From: Branchinecta lynchi
Lineage: Eukaryota; Arthropoda; Branchiopoda; Anostraca; Branchinectidae
Length of the DNA: 64,000 nucleotides
Direction: 5' to 3'
Assembly (NCBI GenBank): GCA_023053575.1
Contig: JAKZAP010000016.1
Coordinates: 7,064,046 to 7,128,045 of the forward strand
The notes under the pieces were generated by a model. That model did no database searches. It was not told the origin of the DNA and saw only the letters and a program-made list of their open reading frames with translations. Below are positions 11,720-23,523 of the stretch, one piece after another (the first letter of the stretch is position 1; each line of letters starts with the position of its first letter). Made by a program: the position numbers and the translations under genes.

Positions 11720-12351
11720 AACTTCAAAAACAGAGTTGGTAGGTTCTGGGAAGAAAACAACAATAAATTCATCAAATAAACAGAGGGCATCGAACAGGCA
11801 GGCCAGCTGCCGGATGGTGCTGAACAACTTTAAGTAACTAATAGATAAGATATTAACAGCATGTAAAGTAAGCTATATTACACAAAGAACTCTCCCAAAA
11901 GTGCCTTCTTTACAGAATTTGTACATAATGGGCCACTGCTTCGCATTCGCTTCTGTTCAACGTCTCCTTGATGGTTTCGTGATTTTGTCATTGGAAAGCT
12001 AGGGATGGGCCATTGCCCCCCCCCCCCCCTTGCCCCTCCAGCATGATGCCCCTGTTTCAGACCTTTCCTTCAGTAGTTCAAGCAGAAGCAAGGTATCTTT
12101 CGCTCCCACAAACAAGCAAAGAGGATTCGACAGGATCCCGAATTAAGTTTTTGTTTTCCTTCCCCGTCTAGCGAATACGGCACAGCCTTGACGACTACGT
12201 AGCACTCCTTGCCGTATGAGCTAATAAATAGTGGTTTGGTCACGAAACTTGATTGTCCGTGAAGATCCTGTTATTCTCTCCGGTGCAGACCAGTCGGAGA
12301 CTAACATCCAAACTTGTCCAAGTAGGATGCAGTATAGGTATGCTTGTTCCA

Positions 12352-12527
12352 GGCCCGTATCCAGGAATTTATTTCGGGGGGGGGGGGGGGGGGGGGGGTC
12401 CTGCTGGTCGGACAAAAAAGTACAAAAACCCATAGATCAGAGGGAAAAGCCTATAAAAATCGTTATTTGTGTATGTTTCGGGGGGGGGGAGGTTCAACCC
12501 CCTACCCCCCCCCTGGATACGGCCTTG
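12352..12527. mobile_element. MITE with GTATCCAGG ends, copy 1
   Basis: GGCCCGTATCCAGG at the left and CCTGGATACGGCC at the right are inverted termini. Both are followed inward by poly-G/poly-C runs. The interior, 'ggtcggacaaaaaag' then 'tagatcagagggaaaagcc', recurs in 42988-43137. Apparent reading frames through it are G-run artefacts. Confidence 0.7.
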
Positions 12528-13163
12528 GCTTGTTGGAACACTTCTCCAAAACAGTCAATGGAAAGGAAAAATCAAACTATGTATCATCTAAAAGCCAACT
12601 GTTTCAGTCTTCTTGCGGCACAAACAGGAAGTCCCAGTCTTTTTTTTGCTTTTAAATATGCTTCTTCTTCTATTGGCATAGGCAATTTATTTATCCTGGT
12701 AAAGTTACGCGCCGCTTATCAACAGATTACAAATTTGGAAGAAATAACAGAAAGAAATTAAGAGCAAATATTTAAAAAATCCAGCTGACATGATAAACTG
12801 GACACGAAAGAAATTTTTCGGCAAGTATTTTGTGTTAAAAGTTGCCTGTTTTTGGGTTCTAGTGGTTTCTTTTGCAACCTTAAAATAAACATAGGCCTAC
12901 TTCTACTGTACTCGTTTTATTCACATCCTAACAATACGAAAGATGTCTAGTTCGAGTTTTTAGGTTCTTTTATACATAAACCAATCCGCTCGAAACTATT
13001 TATTGGAGCAGTCCAGAATCTCAAAATTGCATATCTAGGTCACATGACCTTTAAGCATCTACCGCCAAGTTTCTCACGATCCCTTCATCCTTTTGGTCCC
13101 AACGCTTGTCGTTTTATTCATATCGAAACACCCTCTAGTTCGAGCAACTTAGATCCTTTTATA

Positions 13164-14204
13164 CACAAGACCAAAGGTTTCGATTGGATCCCACAAAATT
13201 CAATATTTGATCTAGACAACTGGGTCTTGTCTTCGCCAGATCCAGTCTTCACCAGACTCCTTGAACATTTTTCCTATTAACATTAGAAACAGATTAAGGC
13301 CAGATAGCTAATCATCTGAGAAAACCAAGTTCAGATATGGATTCAGCTTGTATATTTAAGCCTATCAGTCATATCTATTTGGACGAAACCGATTGAAACT
13401 TTCTGCCTTACTTCTGCCAATTTTCTGGTCCGGCGGAATTCCGGGACCACTTGTCAGGCGGAATTCCGGGACAACTTGTCCGGCGAAAAAATAAAGCTAA
13501 AAACGAATTCAGCGCAAGATTCAGCGGATCTCCTTACCCCTATATAAAATCTAATCAACAAATAAAATTAACTTCTACAAAAAATAAACTTAACTTATAA
13601 CAAATTTTCCGGTTTCAGCCGGATTCCGGCCGAACTATATGTCCGGGTAAAAAATTACTGTCCTATACAGATTCAGCATCTTTTCTTACCCCTAAATCGG
13701 ACGTCTAATCAACTACAAAACAACTATAGCTTTTAACAAATTTTCGAGTTTGGGCCGGATTCCGGGCGAACTACTTGTCCGGTTAGAAAATGATTTTCAC
13801 ATAAGTGTTAGCATGTCTTCTTACCCCTTAGTCGAACATTCAATCAAATACAGATACAACTTTCGCTTTTAACAAATTTTCCGGTTTTGGCCGGATTCTG
13901 TGCGAACTACTTGTCCATCGAGGAAATGGTTTTCATGATCGTGTTTAGCATGTCTTCTTGTCCCTTAATCGAATATCTCATTAGCTGTTTACAAATATTT
14001 TGTTTACCCCTTTATTTGAACCCCCACTCCTAAATGCAGGGCTACATGCAGACCCCATCTACGAACTCCACCTCTCCTTTAACCCAAAGGATCCTCACAC
14101 CAAGTTTCATCAAAATATCTCATTCCCTTCCAGAGTTATCATGCTTACAGACGGACAAATACGTTACGTTTACGTTTTACCACTTACGTTCGGGATCCCA
14201 AAAA
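13164..14204 (+). mobile_element. Family a element, copy A
   Basis: It begins 'acaagaccaaaggtttcga' and GGATCCC and ends 'cttacgttcgggatcccaaaa'. In between are about four units of the 137-bp repeat, recognised by 'ccggattccgg', 'gaactacttgtccg' and 'agcatgtcttctta'. The conserved tail domain (14030-14204) has 'gggctacatgcagaccccat', 'aagtttcatcaaaatatctc' and 'acagacggacaaa'. No ORF is credible. Confidence 0.75.
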
Positions 14205-14236
14205 CTGATGTAAAAGCCTAGAGATTCTTGTTATAA

Positions 14237-14547
14237 AAGGTAAAAAAAAAGGTAAAGGTATCAGCACTAGCCTTGACAGGCCAAGCTGGCGGTGCTGATC
14301 TCCGACTCTCGGCCCTCAGCCAGGAAGTGCAAGGGGGGGTTGGGGGCCAGCCATCCTGTGCTTTCACACACCCTTCATGTCACCTTCCCCGGTTTTCTCC
14401 AGGTACCCATTTGAAGCTGGGTGGACTTTGGCTTGTCTTACAGGGTTACGCCACTAACCCCCGTCCCAAACCAAACAGTAGGCACTTCCGAGACTCGAAC
14501 AAGCAACCCTTCACTTGCGACCGGCGCGCTAACCACTCGGCCACGGA
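14237..14547 (-). mobile_element. tRNA-derived SINE with 10-bp target duplication
   Basis: The element is bounded by CTTGTTATAA at 14227-14236 and 14548-14557. On the minus strand it starts with a tRNA-like head: an A box in 'ccgtggccgagtggttagcg' and a B box in 'gttgcttgttcgagtctc', matching a class II (Ser-type) tRNA. The body includes 'cagcaccgccagcttggcct' and the tail is 'cttttttttttacc'-like. Such SINEs are transcribed by RNA polymerase III and moved by LINE machinery. The perfect duplication suggests recent insertion. It lies at the flank of hAT MITE copy 14570-14988. Confidence 0.85.
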
Positions 14548-14569
14548 CTTGTTATAAGGCGAATGGGAA

Positions 14570-14988
14570 TAGCATTGGGCGATATTCGACATCGATAACG
14601 ACACATCGGACCAAATATCGACATCGAATATCGAAACGTAAATATCGACATCGAAAACGATATTTGTTTATGTTTTAATTATTGTGAATAATCCGACATA
14701 ACTAAATCTTATACAGGTACAGCTAAATTTTTCCGGAAAAAAGGCAAAAACTTTTGTATTTTATTCATACTCCGCTGTTACGCTAAAAGCAGGTCATAAA
14801 TAAATAAATAAAATAAATAAATAAATATATACGAAGTTGGAGCAATATGTTTTTCGTAATTCAATTTGTATGTTACTCGCGCAGTTTTAGCAAAAGTGCA
14901 AAATTTCTTAAAATTGAGCGAATATGGTCCCGAAATATCGATATCGCACATCGAGAACAAAAATATCGAAAAATCCACACTAACACTA
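14570..14988. mobile_element. hAT-like MITE, family c, copy 1
   Basis: The ends are TAGCATTGGGCGATATTCGA and ...CACTAACACTA, and the interior is rich in 'atcgatatcg' motifs. The 8-mers flanking it are AATGGGAA and ACTGGGAT (6 of 8 match), a decayed duplication. A low-complexity (AAAT)n run is at 14793-14826. Flanking family-i sequence on both sides equals that around copy 23524-24128, so both copies descend from one insertion. Confidence 0.75.
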
Positions 14989-15128
14989 ACTGGGATGTTA
15001 CTACATTAGGAGCCTGTCAGTTTTTATGAGCAATCTAATAAAGAGAGAGATTGCATAGCCTGTAACGTGGCGGAGTCTTTTTTGTTTTTCACAAGTAGCT
15101 TCATGAATCTCTAGAATTTTACAGCAAC

Positions 15129-16513
15129 TTTTGGGATTCCAAAACGTAAGTGGAGGGATACCTATGACATTGCAAAAGTTGTCCGTCCGTCCGTCTGTAA
15201 GCATGATAACTCTCGAAGGGAATGAGATATTTTGATGAAACTTGGTGTGGGGATTCGTTGGGTCAAGAGTAAGGTCGAGTTCGTAGATGGGCTTTGTAGC
15301 CCTATATTTAGGGGTGGGGTTTTAAATTAAGGGGCAAGCAAAATATTTTTAGACAGCTAATGAAACAATCGATTGTGGGGTAAGAAGACATGCTGAACAG
15401 GATGGTGAAAACCATTTTCTCGCTAGACGAGTAGTTCGCCCGGAATCCGGCCCAAACCGGAAAGTTTGTTAAAAGTAAAAGTTGTATTTGAAGTTGATTT
15501 GATGTTCGATTTCGGGGTAAGAAGACATGCTGAACACGAAGGTGAAAACCATTTTTTTTGCCGGACAGGTAGTTAGCCCGGAATCCGGCAAAAACCGGAA
15601 AGTCTGTTAAAAGTAAAAGTTTTATTTGAAGTTGATTAGATGTTCGGTACGGGGTAGGAGGACACGCTGAACACGATGGTGAAAACCATTTTCTCGCCGG
15701 GCAAGTAGTTCACCCGGAATCCGGCCAAAACCGGGAAACTGTTAGAAGTATTTGTAGTTGATTAGATATCCGATTTAGTGGTAAGAAGAGATGCTGAATC
15801 CGTGTGTGACAATCATTTTTACCCGGACATATAGTTCGCCCGGAATCCAGCTGCAACTGGAAAATTTGTTATAAGTTAAATTTTAACTTGAATTTGATTA
15901 GATGTTCGGTTTAGGGGTAGGAAGACATGCCGAACGTGATGGTAAAAAACATTTTCTCGCCGGGCAAGTAGTTCGCCCGGAATCCGGCCCAAACCGGAAA
16001 ACTATTACAAATATTTGTAGTTGATTAGACATCCGATTTAGGGTTAAGACGAGATGCTGAATCCGTGTATGACAATCATTTTTTACCCGGACATATAGTT
16101 CGCCCGGAATCCGGCTGGAATTGGAAAATTTATTATAAGTTAAATTTTAATTTGAAGTTGATAAGATGTTCGATATAGGGAAAGAAGATACGCTGAGTTC
16201 GTTTTTTAGCTTTCTTCTTTTAGCCAGACAGGTAGTTCCGGAATTCGGCCGAAACCGGGAAATTGGCAGAAGTGAGGCAGGAAGTTTTTGTCAAAACAGA
16301 TATGACTTGTAGGGGTAAACACGAATCCATATCTGAACTTGGTTTTCTCAGATGATCAGCTTTCTGGCCTTAATCTGTTTCTGAATTTGAATAGTAAAAA
16401 TTTTCAAGGAGTCTGGCGAAGACTGGACGGACTGGACCTGGCGAAGACAAGACCCAATTGTCTGGATCAAATATTGCATTTTTGGCATCCCATCGAAACC
16501 TTTGGTCTCGTTC
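15129..16513 (-). mobile_element. Family a element, copy B
   Basis: Inverted orientation. It opens with TTTTGGGATTCCAAAACG and the conserved tail domain ('gtccgtccgtccgtctgtaa' and 'gatgaaacttggtgt'), then about seven 137-bp units marked by 'cccggaatccggc' at roughly 15440, 15578, 15716, 15850, 15986, 16117 and 16245. It ends with the complement of the head ('ggcatcccatcgaaaccttt' and 'ggtctcg'). It sits in family i. Confidence 0.8.
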
Positions 16514-16633
16514 CTTTTCAAATTATACAGTAAAGATTTCCTTTTCTTCACATTAAATAGACTGAGCATTCGCTCCTAGTCGCTGTAGGCTAGTTAGTTT
16601 TTAAGTTTTGTAATTATCTCTTCTCTTGATGAA

Positions 16634-17435
16634 ACAAGACCAAAGGTGTCGATGGGATCCCAAAAATCTAAGAATCGATCCAAACAATTGGGTCTTGTCT
16701 TCGCCAGGCTAATCATCAGAGAAAACCGAGTTCAGATATTCTATCTACCTATCTATCTATACCTCTATAAGCCATATCTATTTTGACGATACTGACCGAA
16801 ACTTCCTGCTTTACTACAGCCAAATTTGCGGTTTTGCCCGAATACCGAGCGAACTACTAGTCCAGCAAAAAAAGAAAATTCAGAAACGAAACCGGCGTAT
16901 CTCCTTATCCCTATAAAGAACATTTAATCAACTTCAAATGAAACTTTTACTTTTAACCAACTTTCGTTTTTTGCCGGATTCCGGACGAACTACTCGTCCA
17001 GCGAGAAAATGGTTTTCACCATCGTGCTCAGCATGTCTTATTACCCCTTAATAAAACATTTAATCAACTTTTACTTTTAACAAACTTTCCGGTCGCTTCT
17101 GGTGTTTGCCGGATTCCGGACGATCTACTTGTCCGGCGAGACAATGATTTTCACCTTCGTGCTCAGCATGCTTTCTTACCCCATAATCGACTATCACATT
17201 AGCTGTTTAAGAATATTTTGTTTGTCCCTTAACTTGAACCCCCTCCCTCACCCCCAAATATAGGGCTACATAGCCCATCTACGAATTTGACCTTGCCCTT
17301 GACCTAAACAATCCTCATACCAAGTTTCATCAAAATATCTCATTTCGTTATCGTGCTTACAGACGGACGGACGGACAGACTGACAACTTTTGCGATGTCA
17401 TAGGTATCCCTCCACTCACGTTTTGGGATCCCAAA
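16634..17435 (+). mobile_element. Family a element, copy C (short core)
   Basis: The head is 'acaagaccaaaggtgtcgat' and GGGATCCCAAAA. About three core units follow (near 16850, 16975 and 17110), then the conserved tail domain with 'gacggacggacggacagac', and the end TTTTGGGATCCCAAAA. It lies only about 120 bp from copy B and in the opposite orientation. Confidence 0.8.
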
Positions 17436-17858
17436 AAGTGTATTTTTTTTACACTATTTTATTTAATGCACCATTATTAAATGTGAGTTTGGACAATCGA
17501 CTATTAAATAGGATGGTACCTTTCGGCACCGGCACCCAGTCTACAGGGTTTGGGAAGTTAGTATTCCCTCGCCGCCAAGTTTCTCACGATCTCTTCATTC
17601 TTTTGGTCCCAACACATTTCATGAGCGAGGTCATGAGCGTGGTCATAAGATTTCCAGAATTCCAAAAATTAGTGAAACGGCATTTGGTCGTATCCAGGCA
17701 CCAAGTTCCATTTAAATCGCATCAGCCAGGCTTCCAGCCAGGTCACAAAGTTTCCGATTCCCCATTCCTCCCCCGACGGATCGTCAAATTCGGGAAACAA
17801 AATGTTTAAAAGCGAACCGTTGGGTTGGCTATGCGACGTGCAAGTCATGGTCCATTTA

Positions 17859-18021
17859 CACACTGCGTAACTCCGAGCGTATTTTGAAATCCGAGCGTAT
17901 TTTACGCAAGTTTTGAGCTTTTAAATCTAAATACTTCCGTATTGCTAGAAATCTTTTCAAGCTCGAAACGTGCGTAAAATACGCTCGGATTTCAAAATAC
18001 GCTCGGATTTTACGCAGTGTG
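17859..18021. mobile_element. Foldback MITE, 163 bp
   Basis: The arms CACACTGCGTAA...'tccgagcgtatttt' and their complement at 17971-18021 pair almost throughout. Each arm holds two copies of 'tccgagcgtatttt'. The central loop is about 60 bp. No target duplication can be assigned with confidence. Confidence 0.75.
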
Positions 18022-19053
18022 TCACCATCAACTAGGTGCATGGATTTTCCTTTTAACACTTTAGAGAAATGACAGATTCTGGGGCTGAGTAATAAGCATA
18101 ATTTACGACGTGTCTAATTACGACACGTGCAAAACATGTTTTATTCGGCATCTCCGAAAGTCTTCGAAGGGAACGCCACCCAAAAGGCGAAACATCTAAG
18201 TTATGACGGAGACGATTCTCGGAAAATACCAGAGAAGATGGAAAATACCAGAGAAGATAACTGAAAATGTTGATCTCTCCCGCACGAAATAATATCCTTT
18301 TTACTTGTCTGTGCGCTTACTGTTATCTCCGTGAAACAAAATAATCGAATTAGAACGGTGTACGAACAGTCTGATCAAGAAACCCCTCGGAAACACTTTT
18401 GGTTGCAGGCGCCAAGGCGCTGTCGCGAACTTGTAGGGAATTCGGAAACTGTGAGCCACGTTGAAAATTTTAAAACTGCGAAAAATTGCCGACCTGTCCA
18501 GGAACAAAAAAAGGTAAGATACATCTACATCAGCCTAGCGAGAGAATTGATGTTGCGCTATTACCGAAATGGTTTAGAAAGAACTTGAAACCTTTTTCTT
18601 TGTATTTGAATCGATTTTTATCATTCTAACTATAACGTCTGTGGATGGTAATTAACTTACCAAACACAAAGGGAGAATGATGAACTCATGTATGATTCTT
18701 CCAGGAATTATATCGAGTCCCCAGAAGGTTTGCAACACTTTCTGGGGTAGACTGACTCCCTCGACGTTAACAAAAAATCTGCGAATGAGCTAGGGTTGAC
18801 AAAGTGACGCGTCCCCGTCACTATCAGGGGCTCAAGGCTGCCAAATGTTTTTGAAGCATTATTTCACTTTTTTCTCGAAAATGTTCCTTGTGTCATCTTC
18901 AATTCCAAAAATGTTTCACAAATTGTCGTAACCTTGCAATTTCAAGTTCTGGACGGCTGTTCAATGAATTAGTTCGAAAAGGGAAAGTTCAAGGCCCCAG
19001 CAGGAGTATTTTAGCTTTTTAGTCCTCGAACAAAATAATCTATTTGTCCGAGG

Positions 19054-19369
19054 TAGTGTTGGGCGATATTCGATAACGATATATCGGACCAAATATCGAA
19101 AACGATATTTTTTCTCTCATAATTATTGTGAACAATCCAACATAACCAACATTTACATATCCGAAATTGGAGCAATATATTTTCCGTAATTCAGTTCTTA
19201 TTTATCCGGAGTTTGAGATGATGCAAGATGCTATTTAACGACAATTTCTTTAGTAAATTTGGGCGAAACAAGACTATACTATAGAGAAACATACTAAAGA
19301 AATATCGATATCGATTATCGAAAGTGTAAATATCGATATATCGAAAACTCGAAATATCGCCCAACACTA
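19054..19369. mobile_element. hAT-like MITE, family c, intact copy
   Basis: 316 bp with ends TAGTGTTGGGCGATATT and AATATCGCCCAACACTA-type inverted termini. It is flanked by a perfect 8-bp duplication, GTCCGAGG, at 19046-19053 and 19370-19377. The interior has many 'tatcgatat' runs. The 8-bp duplication and the TAGTGTTG start fit the hAT superfamily. It is the best reference copy for this family here. Confidence 0.88.
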
Positions 19370-19864
19370 GTCCGAGGCTTGGAATTGAGCAGGACTTTCT
19401 TCCCCCTTCCAACAACCAGTGAATTGTGAGTTCTTCGATGGCGAAAAGACCTTCGATTCTCCTATCAGATAAAAATTAAATAACAAGAGCAATATTTGTC
19501 CCTTATCTGTGAAAATAAAACGCAGAAAAGAAGAAACAAGACCCGAAATCGGAAGACAACGCAAAACAAGAATGCACTTCGATGATGCATGAACTTCTCG
19601 GAGTGAGTTGGTCGTGCGCCTTAAAATCAGTGTCCATTCCAAATCCTCAGCGGCCACCGCTCTACGTTCACGGATCTCCTCACTTGCGCAGAATATGAAA
19701 CTCCTTCAGCCGAGACTTCTGCTACGAATTTCTGTGCTGTTTATCAAATGGGCACCATTATAAGCCCATTCTTCACCTTGTAGTTAAATACGGGTGTGGT
19801 TTGAATGGCTTTTCTTAGAGAAGAAAGTTGAAATTCGTTTTTCTTCTATTCCAAAGGCTAATAG

Positions 19865-20110
19865 TTTTAAAAACAAGACCATATTTTTCAATTTATTCAA
19901 TTTCAATTTATTCAATAATAAAGCAAAACATATCTCTCGTGGGCAGAGCCCAAATACGATGTTTTTATAGTCATAAACAGAGATAAAATAAGTTGTCAAC
20001 ACATAATTAAAAGAAAATAAAAATAACAAGGCAGATAATGCTAAAGATCATTGTACTGCTTTACGAAGCTAGGCACAAAGCTTCTACTGTAGCGCATAGT
20101 GTTACAGTAG
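19865..20110 (-). mobile_element. LINE 3' end fragment
   Basis: On the minus strand a short coding remnant (SFVKQYN followed by a stop) leads into a 3' UTR with 'gggctctgcccacgagaga' and a tail of repeated 'ttgaataaa' units. This is typical of CR1/L2-like 3' ends. Confidence 0.6.
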
Positions 20111-20273
20111 ATTGGGGTCAGTTTGGGAACCTTTTCAACCACTTCTCGGGGGGGACGAAATCTTACAGGAACAAAGGGTGGGGGAAGGAATGATATATAA
20201 TTAAATTGTGTCATTTCTATGGAAATTGTGTCATCTTTGTCGATTGTGTCAGCTTTTTCAACAATTGTGCCAT

Positions 20274-20498
20274 TTATTCAAACAATGTTTACAACGGATA
20301 CGTCAGCTCTGATGTTCAACTTCGGGGAAGGAAACAAACCTGTAATAATAACCTGTAATGATTATTACAGGTTTGTTTCCTTCCCCGAAGTTGAACAAGA
20401 AGATTGACAGCCTGACGAGGACCCTTGCCAAGAAGGGCCGAAATATCGCTGATGAAAAATCAGAGCTGACGTATCCGTTGTAAACATTGTTTGAATAA
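20274..20498. repeat. Nested double palindrome
   Basis: The outer arms, 20274-20312 and about 20459-20498, are complementary over 39 bases ('ttattcaaacaatgtttaca' and 'acggatacgtcagctctga'). Inside the left part is a second palindrome at about 20313-20396: 'gttcaacttcggggaaggaa' with its complement and an 8-10-base loop. The segment between carries 'cttgccaagaagggccgaa', which marks family n (39.6-40.3, 41.6 and 62.8 kb). Confidence 0.85.
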
Positions 20499-21379
20499 AT
20501 GTTTCAAAGTCAGCTTGGGCTCAAAGAATATTTATTGTGCCATTGTATCACGTAACATGAAAATGTGTCATTTTGACATAAAATGTGTCAATTTGGCAGC
20601 CCTGGTCATTATTACACTTTTTGAAATCGCAATGTTTCCCAGTGCTTCCACTCCAGAAATTTGAAACAACGTAGACATAGTTAAAAAATCAGGAGATCTC
20701 TGATCTACAAGGAGAAGTTCTAGAAATCAGAAGTTTATAAGTAGATATTAGGAGAAAATTTTACCAAATCTCTCAAAAATTTTACTGGATCTTAGAAGGC
20801 CAAATTGTGGCATTCTTTAGTTTTTGATGAAATGACACTTTAATGAAACTTTCTGAGTATTATTCATACAATTCTTTGAAATATATATTTCTGTTAGTTC
20901 CTAAGCTGCATGGCATGGGTGTGGGTGACCGCAAGTCTTGTCCAGAACTCTGACTAAATCAGTTATTTTCGACACTGATTGCTTACAAGCAAACCTAAAT
21001 ATGATCTAAGTAAATACTGTGATGCTTCGGTCTCTCATCTAAACTATGTTGTGCTTGTTTTTATCTTGGATTATATGCCGGGATTTCTGTGGGCAACGAC
21101 TTCGCTCCCATACCCCTTCTCCTGTTGTTGGCAGAGTCAGAGGCGCTACTAGCCAAAAATTTTTTTTTTTTTTTTTGGGGGGGGGGGCAAGGTGTTTACC
21201 GACTGTCTGGTCATTTTTATGGACGGTCTTTGCAGATAAAAACAACTATTATTGAGAAAAACGACTGTGTTGACACAAGATCTGCTGATTTAAGAAAAAC
21301 TACTATTCTTAAGAAAAAATCGACTATTTATAAGAGAAAACGACTGTTTAAAAACAAATGGACTGTTTTTATGGCCCAT

Positions 21380-21800
21380 AATTTAGGTGAGGTGTTCGGC
21401 CTGAGATTTCAGCAACTAGAAATGCCAGAAAGAGGTCGGATTACAAAAAAATCGCCTACGGCGCTGAGTTTAAATTTGTCTTAGGTACATATGGTAAAAG
21501 CTGCTGCTTGGGATCTGAACCACGTTAAAAGCAAGAGTTTGTGTGGGAAGTAGTCGAATATTGCCGAATGAAGGCCGATTTAACAAATTTTGCCTGCGGC
21601 TCTTCCTACCCATTTCTATTTAGTTGAAGTGTGCATCATTTATGTGGGGTAAGCTTGAGATTTGGAGTCTAAGCTACATTAAAAGGTAGGAGTTGTAAAG
21701 GAATAGTTGAATTTTGCTCGCATTGAACAAATTTCGCCGGCGGCGCTCACTTCATTTTGTCTCGAGTAGATATGTCAGAAGCTGGTACCGAGACTTGTCT
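21380..21800 (+). repeat. Diverged tandem array
   Basis: Imperfect units of about 170 bp share 'aacaaattttgcctgcggc' / 'aaatttcgccggcggcgctc' and 'tttgtcttaggtacatatg' motifs. Related units reappear at 22610-22790, after an intervening family-b MITE and other sequence. No coding potential was recognised. Confidence 0.5.
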
Positions 21801-22108
21801 TCTCTATAGCGAAATTTGATATGAACGGCATCGTCTAATTCCTGTTACTTATTTGTGTACTATTTATTACTACAGCGGCATTTTCCGTAACGTTTTAGAA
21901 CTTATAACGTTAACATGTCTTGGGCCTGCTGGTGCTGTGTTTTTAGTCAGTCGTATATTTTGAAGTCGTCACCCCCGCATGCCCAAGCCCCTCGAACCGC
22001 CCCTGGCTACAATTTCGTATGGAAGCAGGTTGAGGTTTGCTACAAAAACATGAATTTGAAAAGAAAAATCGCGTTCGGTGCTCAGGTTAATTTCATCTCG
22101 ACCACAGT

Positions 22109-22456
22109 AGTTGCGTTTTTGAAGATACCATGGTATCTGATACCACGGTCCAAAGTCGTTTTTGCAGTTATCGTGGTATCTGGCCCGTTCAGATACCACG
22201 GTCCCTGATGTTAGTATCTGAAAAAGTCATCTCACTTTTATAAATTTGTGTCAAATTGGTGGGAAAGAAGTTTCGGACTTAGTCATGTGACTGAATATCA
22301 GTTTTTCTTTTGGGATGACTTTGAAAAGCGCATTTTCGGCAATTGTCGTTGTTGCAGAGCAACCGTATATCAGATACTACGATAACTGCAACAATTACTA
22401 ATTGTAGATCCAGTTACCGTAGTAACAGATACCATGGTATCTGCAAAAACGCAACT
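22109..22456. mobile_element. Harbinger-type MITE, family b, copy 1
   Basis: 348 bp with ends AGTTGCGTTTTTGAAGATAC and the complementary CTGCAAAAACGCAACT, flanked by AGT at 22106-22108 and 22457-22459. The interior has repeats of 'gataccatggtatctgatac' type, themselves palindromic. The 3-bp duplication fits PIF/Harbinger. Confidence 0.8.
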
Positions 22457-23138
22457 AGTGATTTCAGAGTATCGCTGCCTGACCTGCTCGCACTGTTTGT
22501 ATGTGTCATTTGATTTCTCTCGTACATATGGTGGTAATGTGATATTATAGGTGGCCCTTACCATGGTTCTTACTTTTCTTTGGGATAAAATACAAGTTCT
22601 GCTCACACGAATTTCACCTAAGGCGCCTTCTATGATGCAGTTTGTTTTTTTGCTTGAAGGGCAGGTTTGGGATTTCGGGGCTCAAAAAGTTTGCTTTATA
22701 TGAGAAGTATAAACCAGAAACAGGCTGATTAAACAAATTTTTGCCTGCGGTACTCAGTTTAATTTTGTCCTGTAGTATACTGTCGAAGAAGCCGCTGTCG
22801 CTCTCCAGCGGAGGGGGGGGGGGGGCAAAGCTTGTTCTTTTCTCTCCGATGAATCCTTACCATGTTTCTGGTCAGAAGAAGTTAAAATATCACTGTTACA
22901 ATTTTTGTCTGATAAGTAGCTAAAATCCACATGCCACATTTGACGGTGCAAACCGTCAAAAATGATTCACAGTCAGTTTGCGTAGACGGAATATCTATCT
23001 CCGCATGCCTCATGATTTTCTCGTCTATCTTCACCAGAAAGTCTCATTATTTTCTAGCACACAGCTCATGTGTATCTCATTATTTTTGGACTCCTGCTCA
23101 TGATTTTGAAAATTTAAGGGTGGAAACACTGGCCGGAA

Positions 23139-23523
23139 GGTACCATCCTATTTAATAGTCGTGTTCCAAACTCACAAAGTAACAAAGGTGCATTCAATAA
23201 AGTGTGTTAAAACACTTTTTTCATCAAGAGAAGAGATACAGTGATTACAAAAACTTGAAAAGGAACTAGCCTTCAAGGACTGGGAGCTCAAGAGCGAATG
23301 TTCAATCTATTTTGTGTGAAGAAAAGAAAAATCTTTACTGTTTATTTTGAAAAAAGAAAAATTGCTATAAAAGCGTACAGATCCATGAAGCTACTTGCGA
23401 GTAAAAAAAAAAAAAAAGAATCAGATTCCGCCATCATACAGGCTATGTATTCAGTTTCTCTGTTTATTAGATTGCTCATAAAAACTGACAGGCTCCTAAT
23501 GTCGTAACATTAGTTTTCCCAGT
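23139..23523 (-). mobile_element. Family i, uninterrupted copy
   Basis: In inverse orientation it matches all three pieces of 14989-17515 without the family-a insertions, so it is an empty-site reference. It runs from 'ggtaccatcctatttaatag' to 'ctgacaggctcctaatgtcg'. Copy 24170-24436 is a third, partial relative in + orientation. Confidence 0.7.

Larger units (their letters stand above)
14989..17515 (+). mobile_element. Family i sequence, interrupted by two family-a copies
   Basis: Pieces 14989-15128, 16514-16633 and 17436-17515 together match the uninterrupted family-i copy at 23139-23523 (inverted). Examples are 'ggagcctgtcagtttttatg', 'cttcatgaatctc', 'cagtaaagatttcc' and 'gactattaaataggatggta'. 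The two gaps are exactly filled by family-a copies B and C. The nature of family i is unknown; no coding region was seen. Confidence 0.7.

Noticed and set aside
12231..12761. 176-codon plus-strand frame with a poly-Gly stretch
   Set aside because: It crosses a MITE with G runs; other frames are equally open there. The sequence has no recognisable domain.
14490..14547. A tRNA gene at the 14.5-kb tRNA-like sequence
   Set aside because: Only A and B boxes of a SINE head are present; the 3' acceptor half does not pair and the body continues for about 250 bp to a tail with target duplication.
19367..19657. 96-codon minus-strand frame starting MAAEDLEW
   Set aside because: No homologue or splice context recognised, its end overlaps the hAT MITE boundary, and codon content is ordinary. 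Left as chance.
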